Part shown: positions 34,122-41,734 of the stretch, piece by piece
How the letters are laid out: every line of letters starts with the position of its first letter
How positions within the stretch are numbered: the stretch's first letter is position 1
Assembly (NCBI GenBank): GCA_016938235.1
Contig: JAFGVA010000063.1
Coordinates: 1-56,009 of the forward strand
Reading direction: 5' to 3'
DNA: 56,009 bases
DNA from: Bacteroidales bacterium
GTDB taxonomy: Bacteria > Bacteroidota > Bacteroidia > Bacteroidales > UBA10428
Made by a program: the position numbers and the translations under genes
Notes under the pieces: model-generated
The model's input: only the letters and a program-made list of their open reading frames with translations
What the model was told of the DNA's origin: nothing
Databases searched by the model: none

Positions 34122-35393
34122 CTAATTTGAACGTTTTCCATGCAATAAAGCAAGCTTTGCCTTCGATTCAATCAATGAAATATTATGCCTTTCATAGTCA
34201 AGCCTTGCTTTTAGCTCCATGTTTAAATCGTTAAGGTATTCAACTGAAGTTGCAGCACCATTTTTAAATGCAGCAGAGCTTGCTCTAGTTATCGAAATTC
34301 TTAAGTTAATAATAAGTGAATCCTGATTCATTAATTGTTCCAAGTTTTCGATCTCGCTCTCAATCGATGATTCCTCAATTTCAATATTCCGTAGAAAATC
34401 ATTCTCCTGAATATTTACCTGATCTATATTTAGTGCGATGATTTGCTTCTCTGATTTTGCTTTATTCCAATCGAATATATTCCAGGCCATTTTCACTCCA
34501 ACCTGGTAAAAACCTGCAGGCTCATTCTCGAAGAAATTATACCCGGGATAACTGTATCCGGCTTGTCCGTATGCACTAAGCTGGGGAATATATCGCTTAC
34601 TCTGCAGGGTTTGAGATGCTTCAAGGAAGTTGCGGTTCGATTCAAACAACTCCAGTTCAGGTCTGCTCAATGTATCTACTCGTTCAACTTTAGTTGGTAT
34701 CTCGCAGTTTATCTGTTTGTCTGATTCAATGCCACATAAAATTTTAAGCTTCTTTTCAAGCTTCTCAATTGATAATTCTGTTTCGTTTACCTGTTGTTGT
34801 GCCTGGATAATTTCTGAATTCATTCTATCCAGTTCGGCCATTTTTACCATGCCATTCTCCACTCCGGAACTCACAATCTTCTGCTGTTCATTCAATGTTT
34901 CAATTTTTAATTCTAAAATGGAACGGGCCTTTTCGAGCGTTATAATTCCGAAAAACAATTTCACAACAATATCATTCAGTTTATACAAACCAACCTCTGT
35001 TTCGAGACTCTGAATATCCCCGCGAATAGAATTAATTTCTTTTTGAATACTTATAATCCCCCCGTCAAAAATCTTTTGATCGAGATTAACTGCCGCGTTG
35101 TATTGAAACTGGCTGACTTCAATGCCTTCCATGGTGGGAATTGGAAGATTAATTGACATGGCATCGCTCTGGTACCATGCTTTACCGAAAGCACTTAACT
35201 GTGGAAGGTATCCGGTCTGGATTTTTCTATTCTCAATGCTCGTCTGCTGTTCAATAATATTTAGTTTCTCCAACTGAGGGGCATTTTCCCTGACAAGTTT
35301 GTAACAATCTTCCAGACTCAGAACACCGAAATCCTGAGACCGGCCATACAAGCCTGAAAATATCAACAAGCCAATAATTAATAATTTTCTCAT
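34122..35393 (-). CDS. TolC-family outer membrane efflux protein
   Basis: A 423-residue outer-membrane channel subunit with a signal peptide (LLIIGLLIFSGLYGRSQ). It has the duplicated TolC pattern: SLEDCYKLVRENAPQLEKL at the start of the first helical hairpin, LSAFGKAWYQSD and LSAYGQAGYSYPG for the two beta pairs, and long alpha-helical segments with many Glu, Gln and Ile residues. FKNGAATSVEYLND is the conserved second-half motif. The start is ATG, six bases downstream of the TetR gene, so it is cotranscribed. It supplies the outer-membrane exit for the exporter encoded downstream. Confidence 0.94.
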   Translation of the reverse strand: MRKLLIIGLLIFSGLYGRSQDFGVLSLEDCYKLVRENAPQLEKLNIIEQQTSIENRKIQTGYLPQLSAFGKAWYQSDAMSINLPIPTMEGIEVSQFQYNAAVNLDQKIFDGGIISIQKEINSIRGDIQSLETEVGLYKLNDIVVKLFFGIITLEKARSILELKIETLNEQQKIVSSGVENGMVKMAELDRMNSEIIQAQQQVNETELSIEKLEKKLKILCGIESDKQINCEIPTKVERVDTLSRPELELFESNRNFLEASQTLQSKRYIPQLSAYGQAGYSYPGYNFFENEPAGFYQVGVKMAWNIFDWNKAKSEKQIIALNIDQVNIQENDFLRNIEIEESSIESEIENLEQLMNQDSLIINLRISITRASSAAFKNGAATSVEYLNDLNMELKARLDYERHNISLIESKAKLALLHGKRSN

Positions 35394-35399
35394 ACTTTT

Positions 35400-36017
35400 C
35401 TATTTTTCATCAATTATTAATGCATCGCTAATAAATTTGTAGATCACCTCTTTGCGTTCATCCAGAATATCCTGAAAATCAATATTTAAATGCTGTTTCA
35501 ATATGGGGGCAATCATAGGTCTTGCAACATAGGGTATAACCAACATACCAATCATATTCAGCATTAAATGGGCAGGATGAATTGGTCGTAATCTTCCCAA
35601 GTTTACTTCCTGCATCATTTGTATAAAAAACGGCCCCATAATATTGTTCATGTTTTTCTCAATCCCCTTTTGTAATCGTTCCGGATTTCTTGACAATTCA
35701 CCAAAAACAAAAACCGGTAAATGAGGATTTTTTGATAAAACATCAATATACAAATCGATAAAATTTTTGAATTTATCCATTAAAGGAATATCCCTTGAAA
35801 AGACATCACCTAAACCCGTTGAAATAGTATCAAAAGCTTCACTAAAAATGCGATCGAAGAGTTTGTCTTTACTTCTAAAATAATAATGAAGTAATGCTTT
35901 GTTTATGCCCGCTTCGTTAGCTATTTCCTGCATTCTGGCACCATCTAAACCTTTCTGAATAAACACGCTTCGGGCTGCATCCAATATTTTTTGCTCTGTT
36001 GAATTATCTTTAACCAT
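35400..36017 (-). CDS. TetR-family transcriptional regulator of the export operon
   Basis: A 205-residue repressor. The N-terminal helix-turn-helix is ILDAARSVFIQKGLDGARMQEIANEAGINKALLHYYFRSKDKL split over residues 10-52, a textbook TetR DNA-binding domain; the rest is a helical ligand-binding and dimerisation domain. It is first in an operon with TolC, HlyD, two ATPases and two permeases, the same content as E. coli cecR(ybiH)-ybhGFSR, so it most likely represses its own operon and responds to a substrate of the pump. Two dyads of the right type flank its promoter (36036-36100). The inducer is unknown. Confidence 0.94.
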   Translation of the reverse strand: MVKDNSTEQKILDAARSVFIQKGLDGARMQEIANEAGINKALLHYYFRSKDKLFDRIFSEAFDTISTGLGDVFSRDIPLMDKFKNFIDLYIDVLSKNPHLPVFVFGELSRNPERLQKGIEKNMNNIMGPFFIQMMQEVNLGRLRPIHPAHLMLNMIGMLVIPYVARPMIAPILKQHLNIDFQDILDERKEVIYKFISDALIIDEK

Positions 36018-36035
36018 ATAATTTAACTTTTTATT

Positions 36036-36100
36036 TTAACCAGTTAGTCAAATTTAAAATGAAAATAATTATTAACCAAATGTTTTAACTGTTTAGTTAA
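36036..36100 (-). promoter_or_regulatory. tetR-exporter promoter with two TetR-type operators
   Basis: On the minus strand TTTG (36077-36080), a 20-base spacer and TAAATTTG (36049-36056) match the Bacteroidota consensus exactly. A perfect dyad TTAACT-GTTT-AGTTAA occupies 36085-36100, just upstream of -33, and a weaker copy TTAACC-AGTT-AGTCAA occupies 36036-36051, overlapping -7 and the start site. Centres are 49 bases apart. The position suits autorepression by the TetR protein. Confidence 0.72.
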
Positions 36101-36256
36101 TTTTTTTTAAGGATACTATTTTTTATTTCATTTGTATTTAGTTGATTTTATGTTCATTAAAACACATAAACTATTTTTTTTACTCTTAGCTGTAAATTTT
36201 TGATGGCTTGCTGCGTCGTACTATAAAAATGATTAAACAACTAAAACTAAAGTACC

Positions 36257-36784
36257 ATGAAAAAATCAGTTTTATTTTTTACAGGATTATTTATAGCAAT
36301 AACAATTAAAGCCCAAAGTCCGGCAGTAAATTCAATTATCGACAAGTATGCAGGACAAGATGGTTACACCTATGTTTACATATCTCAGAATATGTTTCAG
36401 CTGGCAGCAACCTTAACAGCCAAAGAAGATCCGGAAGTAAGTAACTTTGTTGGCACAATTAAGCAAATGGTTGTTTTAACAAAATCGTTCGACAGCCTGA
36501 CTGGCAAAACATCGGAATTTGTTAATGAAGTAGAACAAGCCATCAATAAAGATGACTACAAAAGTCTTTTGGTGGTTAAAGACGGCGGCGATGATGTAGA
36601 TATTCTTGCAAAAGAAGTAAACGGAAAAATTGAAGAACTTTTACTTACTGTAAAATCAGATGACGAAGATGTGGTATTAATTCTTTCCGGCCAAATTGAT
36701 TTGAATAAAGTAGCTAAACTTTCAGAGAAAATCGAGATTGATGGCATGGAGCATTTAAAACTTGTTGCTGAAGTAAAAAATTAA
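36257..36784 (+). CDS. DUF4252 exported protein, copy 1
   Basis: A 175-residue protein with a signal peptide (VLFFTGLFIAITIKAQ). The mature part follows the DUF4252 pattern of Bacteroidota: a helix starting with IIDKYAGQDGYTYVYIS, a central region with VVKDGGDDVDILAKEVNGKIEELLLTV and the closing VLILSGQIDLNKVAKL. The function is unknown. Elsewhere DUF4252 genes are often next to ECF sigma genes, but none is near here. It is followed two bases later by a second, diverged DUF4252 gene, so the two are cotranscribed and may form a heteromer. Confidence 0.88.
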   Translation: MKKSVLFFTGLFIAITIKAQSPAVNSIIDKYAGQDGYTYVYISQNMFQLAATLTAKEDPEVSNFVGTIKQMVVLTKSFDSLTGKTSEFVNEVEQAINKDDYKSLLVVKDGGDDVDILAKEVNGKIEELLLTVKSDDEDVVLILSGQIDLNKVAKLSEKIEIDGMEHLKLVAEVKN

Positions 36785-36786
36785 TT

Positions 36787-37248
36787 ATGAAACGTATTAT
36801 ATCGCTATTAATAGCAGTAACTATCCTTATTCCCTGTTTTGCCGGAACTCCTGATAATTTCAGGCAGTTTTACAGGAAATACAAGTCTGATAAAGGAGTA
36901 ATTAACTTTACAGTTCCAGGTTTTGTTGTGAAACTGGCAACTATAAAGCAAGATGAAGAAACGAAAGAGATTCTTAGCAATATTTCGAGCGTGAAATTGT
37001 TTATCAAAGAAGAGAATACTCAGAATCTTTTTAATGCAGCAAATCAGGCTATATCAAATAGTTCATATAAAGCTCTTCTTGTAGTAAAAGATGGCTCCAG
37101 CAATGTTAAAATTGCAGCAAAAATGGATGGTGATCAAATTAAGCAGTTTATCATTCTTGTGGAGGATGAAGAATCTTTTGTTGCTATTCAGGTAAGAGGC
37201 AAGTTCAATGAAAAGACACTTCAAAGAATTATTGAGGAAGTTTCTTAA
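36787..37248 (+). CDS. DUF4252 exported protein, copy 2
   Basis: A 153-residue paralogue of the preceding gene. Signal peptide: SLLIAVTILIPCFAG. The fold markers are shared: FRQFYRKYKSDKGVINFTVP in place of the first helix, ALLVVKDGSSNVKIAAKMDGDQIKQFIILV, and FVAIQVRGKFNEKTLQ. It begins two bases after copy 1 stops. A strong bidirectional terminator at 37319-37346 and a 24-bp palindromic repeat lie between it and the convergent GIN-domain gene. Function unknown. Confidence 0.86.
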   Translation: MKRIISLLIAVTILIPCFAGTPDNFRQFYRKYKSDKGVINFTVPGFVVKLATIKQDEETKEILSNISSVKLFIKEENTQNLFNAANQAISNSSYKALLVVKDGSSNVKIAAKMDGDQIKQFIILVEDEESFVAIQVRGKFNEKTLQRIIEEVS

Positions 37249-37280
37249 TCAGAAATGAAATTTCCGGCTTAATAAAGCGG

Positions 37281-37304
37281 ATTCCCGCTTTCGCGGGAAT
37301 GACG
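37281..37304. repeat. Short palindromic repeat ATTCCC(N8)GGGAAT plus GACG
   Basis: ATTCCCGC-TTTC-GCGGGAAT followed by GACG. It fits the consensus ATTCCCN8GGGAAT of the dRS3 repeats known from Neisseria; here the likeness is only in sequence. Similar hairpins ending in ATGACG occur at 18351-18429 and 43104-43127. Confidence 0.75.
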
Positions 37305-37318
37305 AAAATAACAACAAA

Positions 37319-37346
37319 AAAAATGGGGCCTTATCGCCCCATTTTT
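37319..37346. terminator. Bidirectional intrinsic terminator
   Basis: AAAAATGGGGC and GCCCCATTTTT form a perfect 11-bp stem with a 6-base loop; A-tract and T-tract flank it on both sides, so it can serve both the DUF4252 pair and the convergent GIN-domain gene. Confidence 0.9.
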
Positions 37347-37365
37347 ACTTTAATCAACTAAAAAC

Positions 37366-38100
37366 CTAATCTACCACATACAAACGTCCTACAACGCTAG
37401 TGGATATTTTTGTAATTTCTGAGGGTTGTCCTTTGCAATAAACATCTCCCACTCCGGTAATATCAACTTCAAGACTTTCAGCAACATAAACCTCTATATT
37501 ACCTGTTCCGTCGTGAATAAGTCGCATATCCTTCACCATAAACCCAAAGGCGCTAATAGTACCTACCATCGAATTGTCAATATCAGCATATCCGGCTTTG
37601 CCCGTAAGCTCAACATCTCCGGTGCCGTCGGAAATAATTGAAAAATCATCAGCATGAATTGCCAGGCTTAAATGACCGGTATTGTACTTCTCAACATTGA
37701 GCTGAGTTAATGTTAATGTATTTTCGGAATACAAGGCTGTAACACCGTTTAGCTTGATATGATCGATATTCTTTGCTGTAATATAAACATCCATCTGGCT
37801 TGCTTTGTATTGTTCTTCATCATCTGTATCGATATATAGCACCCCGTTTATAGTTTTCACATCTACGAGGTCGTGAAGATTCTCATCGGTATGAACTTCG
37901 ACTCTGTTCAAGTCTCCCTGTGTTAAATAAACTGTCAGAACACCATCGATATTTATTCCTGAAAATTCCTGAACGGCTTTTCGTTCAACAGTTACATTTC
38001 CGTTACCTTCAAGCTGTTGTGGGGCAACTTCACAACTACTGGCAAATGCTAAAAGTATTATCAGCAAGCCTATCAATTGATAAATGTAGTATCTTTTCAT
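37366..38100 (-). CDS. GIN-domain (DUF2807) lipoprotein
   Basis: A 244-residue lipoprotein; the signal ends LAFASSCEVA with the acylated Cys near residue 23. The mature part is a repetitive right-handed beta structure of the head-GIN/DUF2807 type: EFSGINIDGVLTVYLTQGD, VEVHTDENLHDLV, VYITAKNIDHIKLNG and then degenerate repeats such as DFSIISDGTGDVELTG and MRLIHDGTGNIEVYV. Such proteins are probably surface adhesins or auto-transporter-like scaffolds, but their function is unknown. The ATG at 38100 was preferred to a start 29 codons upstream because it begins the signal sequence. Confidence 0.88.
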   Translation of the reverse strand: MKRYYIYQLIGLLIILLAFASSCEVAPQQLEGNGNVTVERKAVQEFSGINIDGVLTVYLTQGDLNRVEVHTDENLHDLVDVKTINGVLYIDTDDEEQYKASQMDVYITAKNIDHIKLNGVTALYSENTLTLTQLNVEKYNTGHLSLAIHADDFSIISDGTGDVELTGKAGYADIDNSMVGTISAFGFMVKDMRLIHDGTGNIEVYVAESLEVDITGVGDVYCKGQPSEITKISTSVVGRLYVVD

Positions 38101-38195
38101 TTTCGTATAGTTTAATTCCTTTGAATAAGGGAGACTGTGTTTTTTGTAAATGACAAGATTAATCTTTTTAAGTTGCACGGCCGGCAAAAATAGTT

Positions 38196-39416
38196 TTAAC
38201 TGATTAAGGCTTTTGCCTGCTCCAGCATCTCATTTACACATACAGCCATCCGGGAAATACCTTCCTGTATCTCATCGGTATTTGAACATGAAAAATTAAG
38301 CCTGAGGCTGTTACTGTCATTTCTGTTAATATAAAATGGAGTACCGGGAACAAAAGCAACTTTCTTTTTCATCGTTTTCTTAAAAAGCTCCATTGATGAT
38401 AATCCATCTGGCAAAGTCATCCATAAAAACATTCCTCCTTCAGGATTGGTGTACTGCACTTCCGCCGGAAAAAACTTACGAATTGATTTCATCATTTCCT
38501 GAGCTTGCAAAGCATAAGCTCTTCTGATTTTAATCAGGTGATCTTCGAGCTTATTATTGCTCAAAAAATCACAGACAAGGTGCTGGGCAAAAATATCGGT
38601 GTGTAAATCAGCTGCTTGTTTTGCAACCAAAAGTTTTTCAATAATAGCATCAGGAGCAACTATCCAACCCAAACGGAATCCCGGAACAACAGTTTTTGAG
38701 AAAGTACCCAGAAGAATGGTGTTTTGTGGTGCATAACTGTATATACTTTTCTTTCTCTGATTATTAAAACTTATTTTACCGTATGGATCATCCTCAATTA
38801 AAAGCAGATTATTCTGTTTAGCAATTTCGGCTATTTCTTTTCTTCTTTCAGCAGAATAACTAATACCTGAAGGATTTTGAAAATTCGGGATTAAATAAGC
38901 AAACTTAATATCAGCCACCGAAACTAAAAATTCAAAACTTTCCCTGTTAATACCGTCATTACCCAGGTTTACAGGCAGAAACTCGGGTCTGTACATCGAG
39001 AATGCCTGAATTGCCCCCAGGTAAGAGGGTTCTTCAATTATTATTTTATCGTTCGTATTGATAAAAACTTTACCCAATAAATCCAGCGCCTGTTGCGAGC
39101 CGGAAGTAATTAAGATGTTCTTTGGGGATACTTCAATTCCATCAGTCTGATATTGGCTGGACAGTATTTCCCGTAAGGGTAAAAATCCTTCAGAATTACT
39201 GTACTGAAGGGCTGTATGCGGTGAATTCAATAAAACCCTGTTAACACTTTCTTTTATCTCCTGAACAGGAAAAAACTCTTTATTAGGTAATCCACCCGCG
39301 AAGGAAATAACACCCGTACTTGTTGCAGTCTGAAGAATATCACGAATAAAAGAACGAGGAACACACTTGGTTCTTTCTGAGAATTTTGTCTGGTAAACAG
39401 ACTCTGAATTTTTCAT
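38196..39416 (-). CDS. PLP-dependent class I/II aminotransferase, probably for branched-chain amino acids
   Basis: A 406-residue fold-type I transaminase of the LysN/2-aminoadipate group, the catalytic domain found also in MocR regulators but here without the HTH. Landmarks: GVISFAGGLPNKEFFP, the SGSQQALDLLGKVF cofactor loop, IPNFQNPSG, IEDDPYGK (pyridine-nitrogen Asp), the Schiff-base Lys in LGTFSKTVVPGFRLGW and the carboxylate-binding Arg in SLRLNFS. Members act on aminoadipate, aromatic or branched-chain substrates; motif cannot tell. Two upstream attenuators whose leaders are rich in Ile, Leu, Val and Ala codons point to branched-chain (or Val/Ala) transamination. The ATG at 39416 lies 20 bases after the second terminator's U-run. 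Confidence 0.92.
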   Translation of the reverse strand: MKNSESVYQTKFSERTKCVPRSFIRDILQTATSTGVISFAGGLPNKEFFPVQEIKESVNRVLLNSPHTALQYSNSEGFLPLREILSSQYQTDGIEVSPKNILITSGSQQALDLLGKVFINTNDKIIIEEPSYLGAIQAFSMYRPEFLPVNLGNDGINRESFEFLVSVADIKFAYLIPNFQNPSGISYSAERRKEIAEIAKQNNLLLIEDDPYGKISFNNQRKKSIYSYAPQNTILLGTFSKTVVPGFRLGWIVAPDAIIEKLLVAKQAADLHTDIFAQHLVCDFLSNNKLEDHLIKIRRAYALQAQEMMKSIRKFFPAEVQYTNPEGGMFLWMTLPDGLSSMELFKKTMKKKVAFVPGTPFYINRNDSNSLRLNFSCSNTDEIQEGISRMAVCVNEMLEQAKALIS

Positions 39417-39435
39417 AGTTTGTTAAATTAAATGA

Positions 39436-39472
39436 AACAAAAAAAGCCCTGTGAAATTTTCCACAGGGCTTT
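39436..39472 (-). terminator. Attenuator terminator 2 (proximal to the aminotransferase)
   Basis: On the minus strand AAAGCCCTGTG and CACAGGGCTTT form an 11-bp stem with an 8-base loop followed by TTTTT. It lies after leader peptide 2 and before the aminotransferase ATG. Its 5' arm (CCCTGTGGA, 39460-39468) can instead pair with TCCACAGGG (39500-39508) in the last codons of leader 2: nine perfect pairs, the predicted antiterminator. Confidence 0.9.
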
Positions 39473-39495
39473 ATATCAAATTAACAGATACAACA

Positions 39496-39570
39496 TTATC
39501 CCTGTGGAGGTGCAAATGCGGCCACCAAAATGACAAGAATAAGATTTGCTATCTGTTGTACTTTTCTCAT
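39496..39570 (-). CDS. Branched-chain leader peptide 2
   Basis: A 24-residue frame (ATG to TAA). After a polar start it reads ANLILVILVAAFA and ends PPQG. Nine of 24 residues are Ile, Leu or Val, with a run of seven, and four are Ala. The codons for Pro, Gln and Gly at the end are the very bases that can pair with the terminator 5' arm, so a ribosome finishing the peptide blocks the antiterminator. The LILV run and PP-G ending recall E. coli ilvL in style. A small membrane protein is the alternative, but its lying between two terminators argues for a leader. Confidence 0.85.
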   Translation of the reverse strand: MRKVQQIANLILVILVAAFAPPQG

Positions 39571-39576
39571 ATCAAA

Positions 39577-39609
39577 TAAAAAACCCCTTGCCGGTTTCCG
39601 GCAAGGGGT
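39577..39609 (-). terminator. Attenuator terminator 1 (distal)
   Basis: ACCCCTTGCCGG and CCGGCAAGGGGT form a perfect 12-bp stem with a 3-base loop, followed on the minus strand by TTTTTTATTT. It is downstream of leader 1 and only seven bases upstream of the leader 2 ATG. A competing pairing is less clear than for attenuator 2: CCGGTG just after the leader 1 stop can form about six pairs (two wobble) with the CTTGCCGG arm. Confidence 0.9.
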
Positions 39610-39633
39610 ATATAATTTTATACAGCACACCGG

Positions 39634-39699
39634 TTAATCCCTTATTCTAAGAATAATGGCATATACTACTGCTGCTTTATGTATTAAATCTCTATGCAT
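39634..39699 (-). CDS. Branched-chain leader peptide 1
   Basis: A 21-residue frame (ATG to TAA) with the core AAVVYAIILRI. Eight of 21 residues are Ile, Leu or Val and three are Ala. It sits directly upstream of attenuator terminator 1. A possible promoter lies just upstream (TTTG at 39737-39740, 21-base spacer, TAATATTG at 39708-39715), which would leave a leader of only a few bases before the ATG, so the true start of transcription may be further up. Composition plus terminator make a regulatory leader the best reading. Confidence 0.75.
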   Translation of the reverse strand: MHRDLIHKAAVVYAIILRIRD

Positions 39700-39989
39700 T
39701 TCAACTGCAATATTACAAAGTTTTTTAATTATAATCCAAACACTCTCCATATAATGATGTAATCATGATGTATTTTAGTTAAGTGTGAGATGTAACTAAA
39801 TTCTTCTCAATTCAATTTCTCAGAGATATCTTTAGCCTGACAAAAAAGATTGATTCTGAATTGGTAAGAGAAATAAATAAAATCAGCTTTATTTCTCAGT
39901 TTCGGCTCAATATCTTTTTGTTATATATAATCACAATTATTATTTAGGGTCCGGAAAGTATTTGAATTACACTAACATTTAAATTAAAA
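39700..39989. other. Divergent regulatory region between the aminotransferase attenuators and the symporter gene
   Basis: 290 bases, AT-rich, without a frame. It must hold the promoter of the tandem attenuators (minus) and of the 39990 gene (plus). Apart from the possible minus-strand promoter described with leader 1 I find no clear TAnnTTTG for the symporter and no strong dyad. Confidence 0.4.
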
Positions 39990-41597
39990 ATGAACATAAA
40001 AACTGAAAAGTTAAGCATAAAAGAAAAAATCGGATATGCATTAGGAGATGGAGCTGCAAACATCGCATGGAGAGGTGTATCTACATTTTTATTGTTCTTC
40101 TATACCGATGTTTTTGGTATTACCGCAGCTGCTGCCGGTGTGCTTTTACTTGTTGCCCGCTTCAGCGATGGTGTTAGCGATGTAGCTATGGGGGTGATAG
40201 GCGACCGAACCAATTCGAAATACGGTAAATTCAGGCCCTGGATATTATGGACTGCCATACCCCTGGGTGTTATTTTATCGATGCTATTTACAACTCCTGA
40301 TTTTAGCCCAACCGGAAAAATCGTATATGCCTATGTTACCTATATACTATTCACCCTCATTTATACTGCCAACAATATTCCTTACGGAGCCTTAATGGCT
40401 GTAATGACCGGAGATAACAAAGAACGTACAAGCCTGGGGTCTTACAGAATGGTAGGTGCTTTTGGGGGAGGAATGATTGTTCAGGGAGCACTTCTTTTTT
40501 TAGTAGCTCATTTTGGAAACGTAAATCCAACTATCGACATTCTACAGCTTGATAAAGAAAAATACGAGATTAGTGTATCGTCTCCGCTATTTGTCGAAGA
40601 CGCCAACATTAAAACTAAAAATGGTGTTGCAAAATTTACCTGGGCTAATGATACAAGCTTAAATAAGGAAGCTACACAGTATGTTAGTTTTAGTATGGAA
40701 GCAAATGAAAAATATTCATTTATTGTTGATGGCGAAGAAAACATTACAGAGGATCAAATCAGATTAATAAACCAAAAGAAAGGTTACAGTTATTCTATTT
40801 ATATTCTGTCGGTATTTCTTGCACTATTTATGTTTTTAACTTTTGCGAGTACCCGTGAAAGAGTCTCTCCTCCTAAATCTCAGAAAACAAACCTGGGTCA
40901 GGATCTTATTGATTTATTCAGAAATAAACCCTGGCTAATCCTGCTGGGAGTAGGAATGTTATGGACAGTTTACAACTCGATAAAGCAGGGAATGGTATTG
41001 TATTATTTTACTAATTACATTAATAACCAGATACTTGCAGCTTCATACCTTATTGCCTTAATGATTGCCTCAATTGGAGGAGCAATGATAACGGCGCCAT
41101 TGGGTAAACGTTTTGGAAAACGTAAATTATTTATTTATGCTTTCATTTTCTCGGGAGTAATTAATGCATTGTTCTATTTCTGCCAACCCGATGATATCGG
41201 TGCAATATATACCATCGGTATTATTTCTGAAATCGGAGCAGCAATTTTCCCAACTTTGTTTTTTGCAATGCTTGGAGATGCTGCCGATTACTCTGAATTT
41301 GTGAACGGGCGAAGAGCCACAGGTTTGGTATATTCTGCCGGTTCATTTGTTACAAAGTTTGGTGGAGGTGTTGCCGCTGCTATAATTGGTATGGTACTTG
41401 CCGCATATAATTACGATGGAAAGGACGCTTCTACAATACAGGGTGCAATTCCTGGTATTAAGATGCTTATGAGTTGGATACCTACTGCAATTGCGCTACT
41501 CGGAGCAGCTTTAGTAACAATTTACCCCTTAACACAAACCAAACTCGATGAAATAACCATTGAATTAAACAGAAGACGCAAAGAAACCAGTGATTAG
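39990..41597 (+). CDS. GPH family sugar/cation symporter (MFS) with periplasmic insert
   Basis: A 535-residue integral membrane transporter of the glycoside-pentoside-hexuronide:cation family (MelB/XynP type). Typical are GYALGDGAANIAWRG in helix 1, VARFSDGVSDVAMGVIGDRT with SKYGKFRPWILW after helix 2, and IPYGALMAVMTGD. Twelve helices are predicted. Between the FLVAHFG helix and the next one an extra section of about 85 residues (roughly 175-260) contains strand-like pieces (KYEISVSSPLFV, ATQYVSFSMEANEKYSFIV) and should lie outside the membrane. Ordinary GPH proteins lack it (about 450-480 residues). The substrate is unknown. A terminator separates it from larA. Confidence 0.9.
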   Translation: MNIKTEKLSIKEKIGYALGDGAANIAWRGVSTFLLFFYTDVFGITAAAAGVLLLVARFSDGVSDVAMGVIGDRTNSKYGKFRPWILWTAIPLGVILSMLFTTPDFSPTGKIVYAYVTYILFTLIYTANNIPYGALMAVMTGDNKERTSLGSYRMVGAFGGGMIVQGALLFLVAHFGNVNPTIDILQLDKEKYEISVSSPLFVEDANIKTKNGVAKFTWANDTSLNKEATQYVSFSMEANEKYSFIVDGEENITEDQIRLINQKKGYSYSIYILSVFLALFMFLTFASTRERVSPPKSQKTNLGQDLIDLFRNKPWLILLGVGMLWTVYNSIKQGMVLYYFTNYINNQILAASYLIALMIASIGGAMITAPLGKRFGKRKLFIYAFIFSGVINALFYFCQPDDIGAIYTIGIISEIGAAIFPTLFFAMLGDAADYSEFVNGRRATGLVYSAGSFVTKFGGGVAAAIIGMVLAAYNYDGKDASTIQGAIPGIKMLMSWIPTAIALLGAALVTIYPLTQTKLDEITIELNRRRKETSD

Positions 41598-41632
41598 GGT
41601 TATTCAATAATTTGTATTCTATTTTCAAATCG

Positions 41633-41667
41633 AACAGGACTTCTCTTTTAGTAGTCCTGTTTTTTTT
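41633..41667 (+). terminator. Intrinsic terminator after the symporter gene
   Basis: AACAGGACT and AGTCCTGTT form a 9-bp stem with an 11-base loop, followed by seven T. It separates the symporter from the larA-like gene. Confidence 0.82.
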
Positions 41668-41734
41668 CAGCCCTACCCTGCCGGTTTTTATCCGATCTGA
41701 CAGGCTTCAGTTGAAAATTCATATATTTACTCTT

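Noticed and set aside
39496..39570. Leader peptide 2 as a small transmembrane protein
   Set aside because: The hydrophobic run could span a membrane, but its position between two intrinsic terminators, complementarity of its last codons to the terminator arm, and Ile/Leu/Val codon content fit an attenuator better.
41612..41734. TTG-initiated hydrophobic extension of the LarA-like protein, resembling a signal peptide
   Set aside because: It is encoded by the upstream terminator hairpin and its T-run; LarA proteins are cytoplasmic, and GTG at 41735 gives the usual start.
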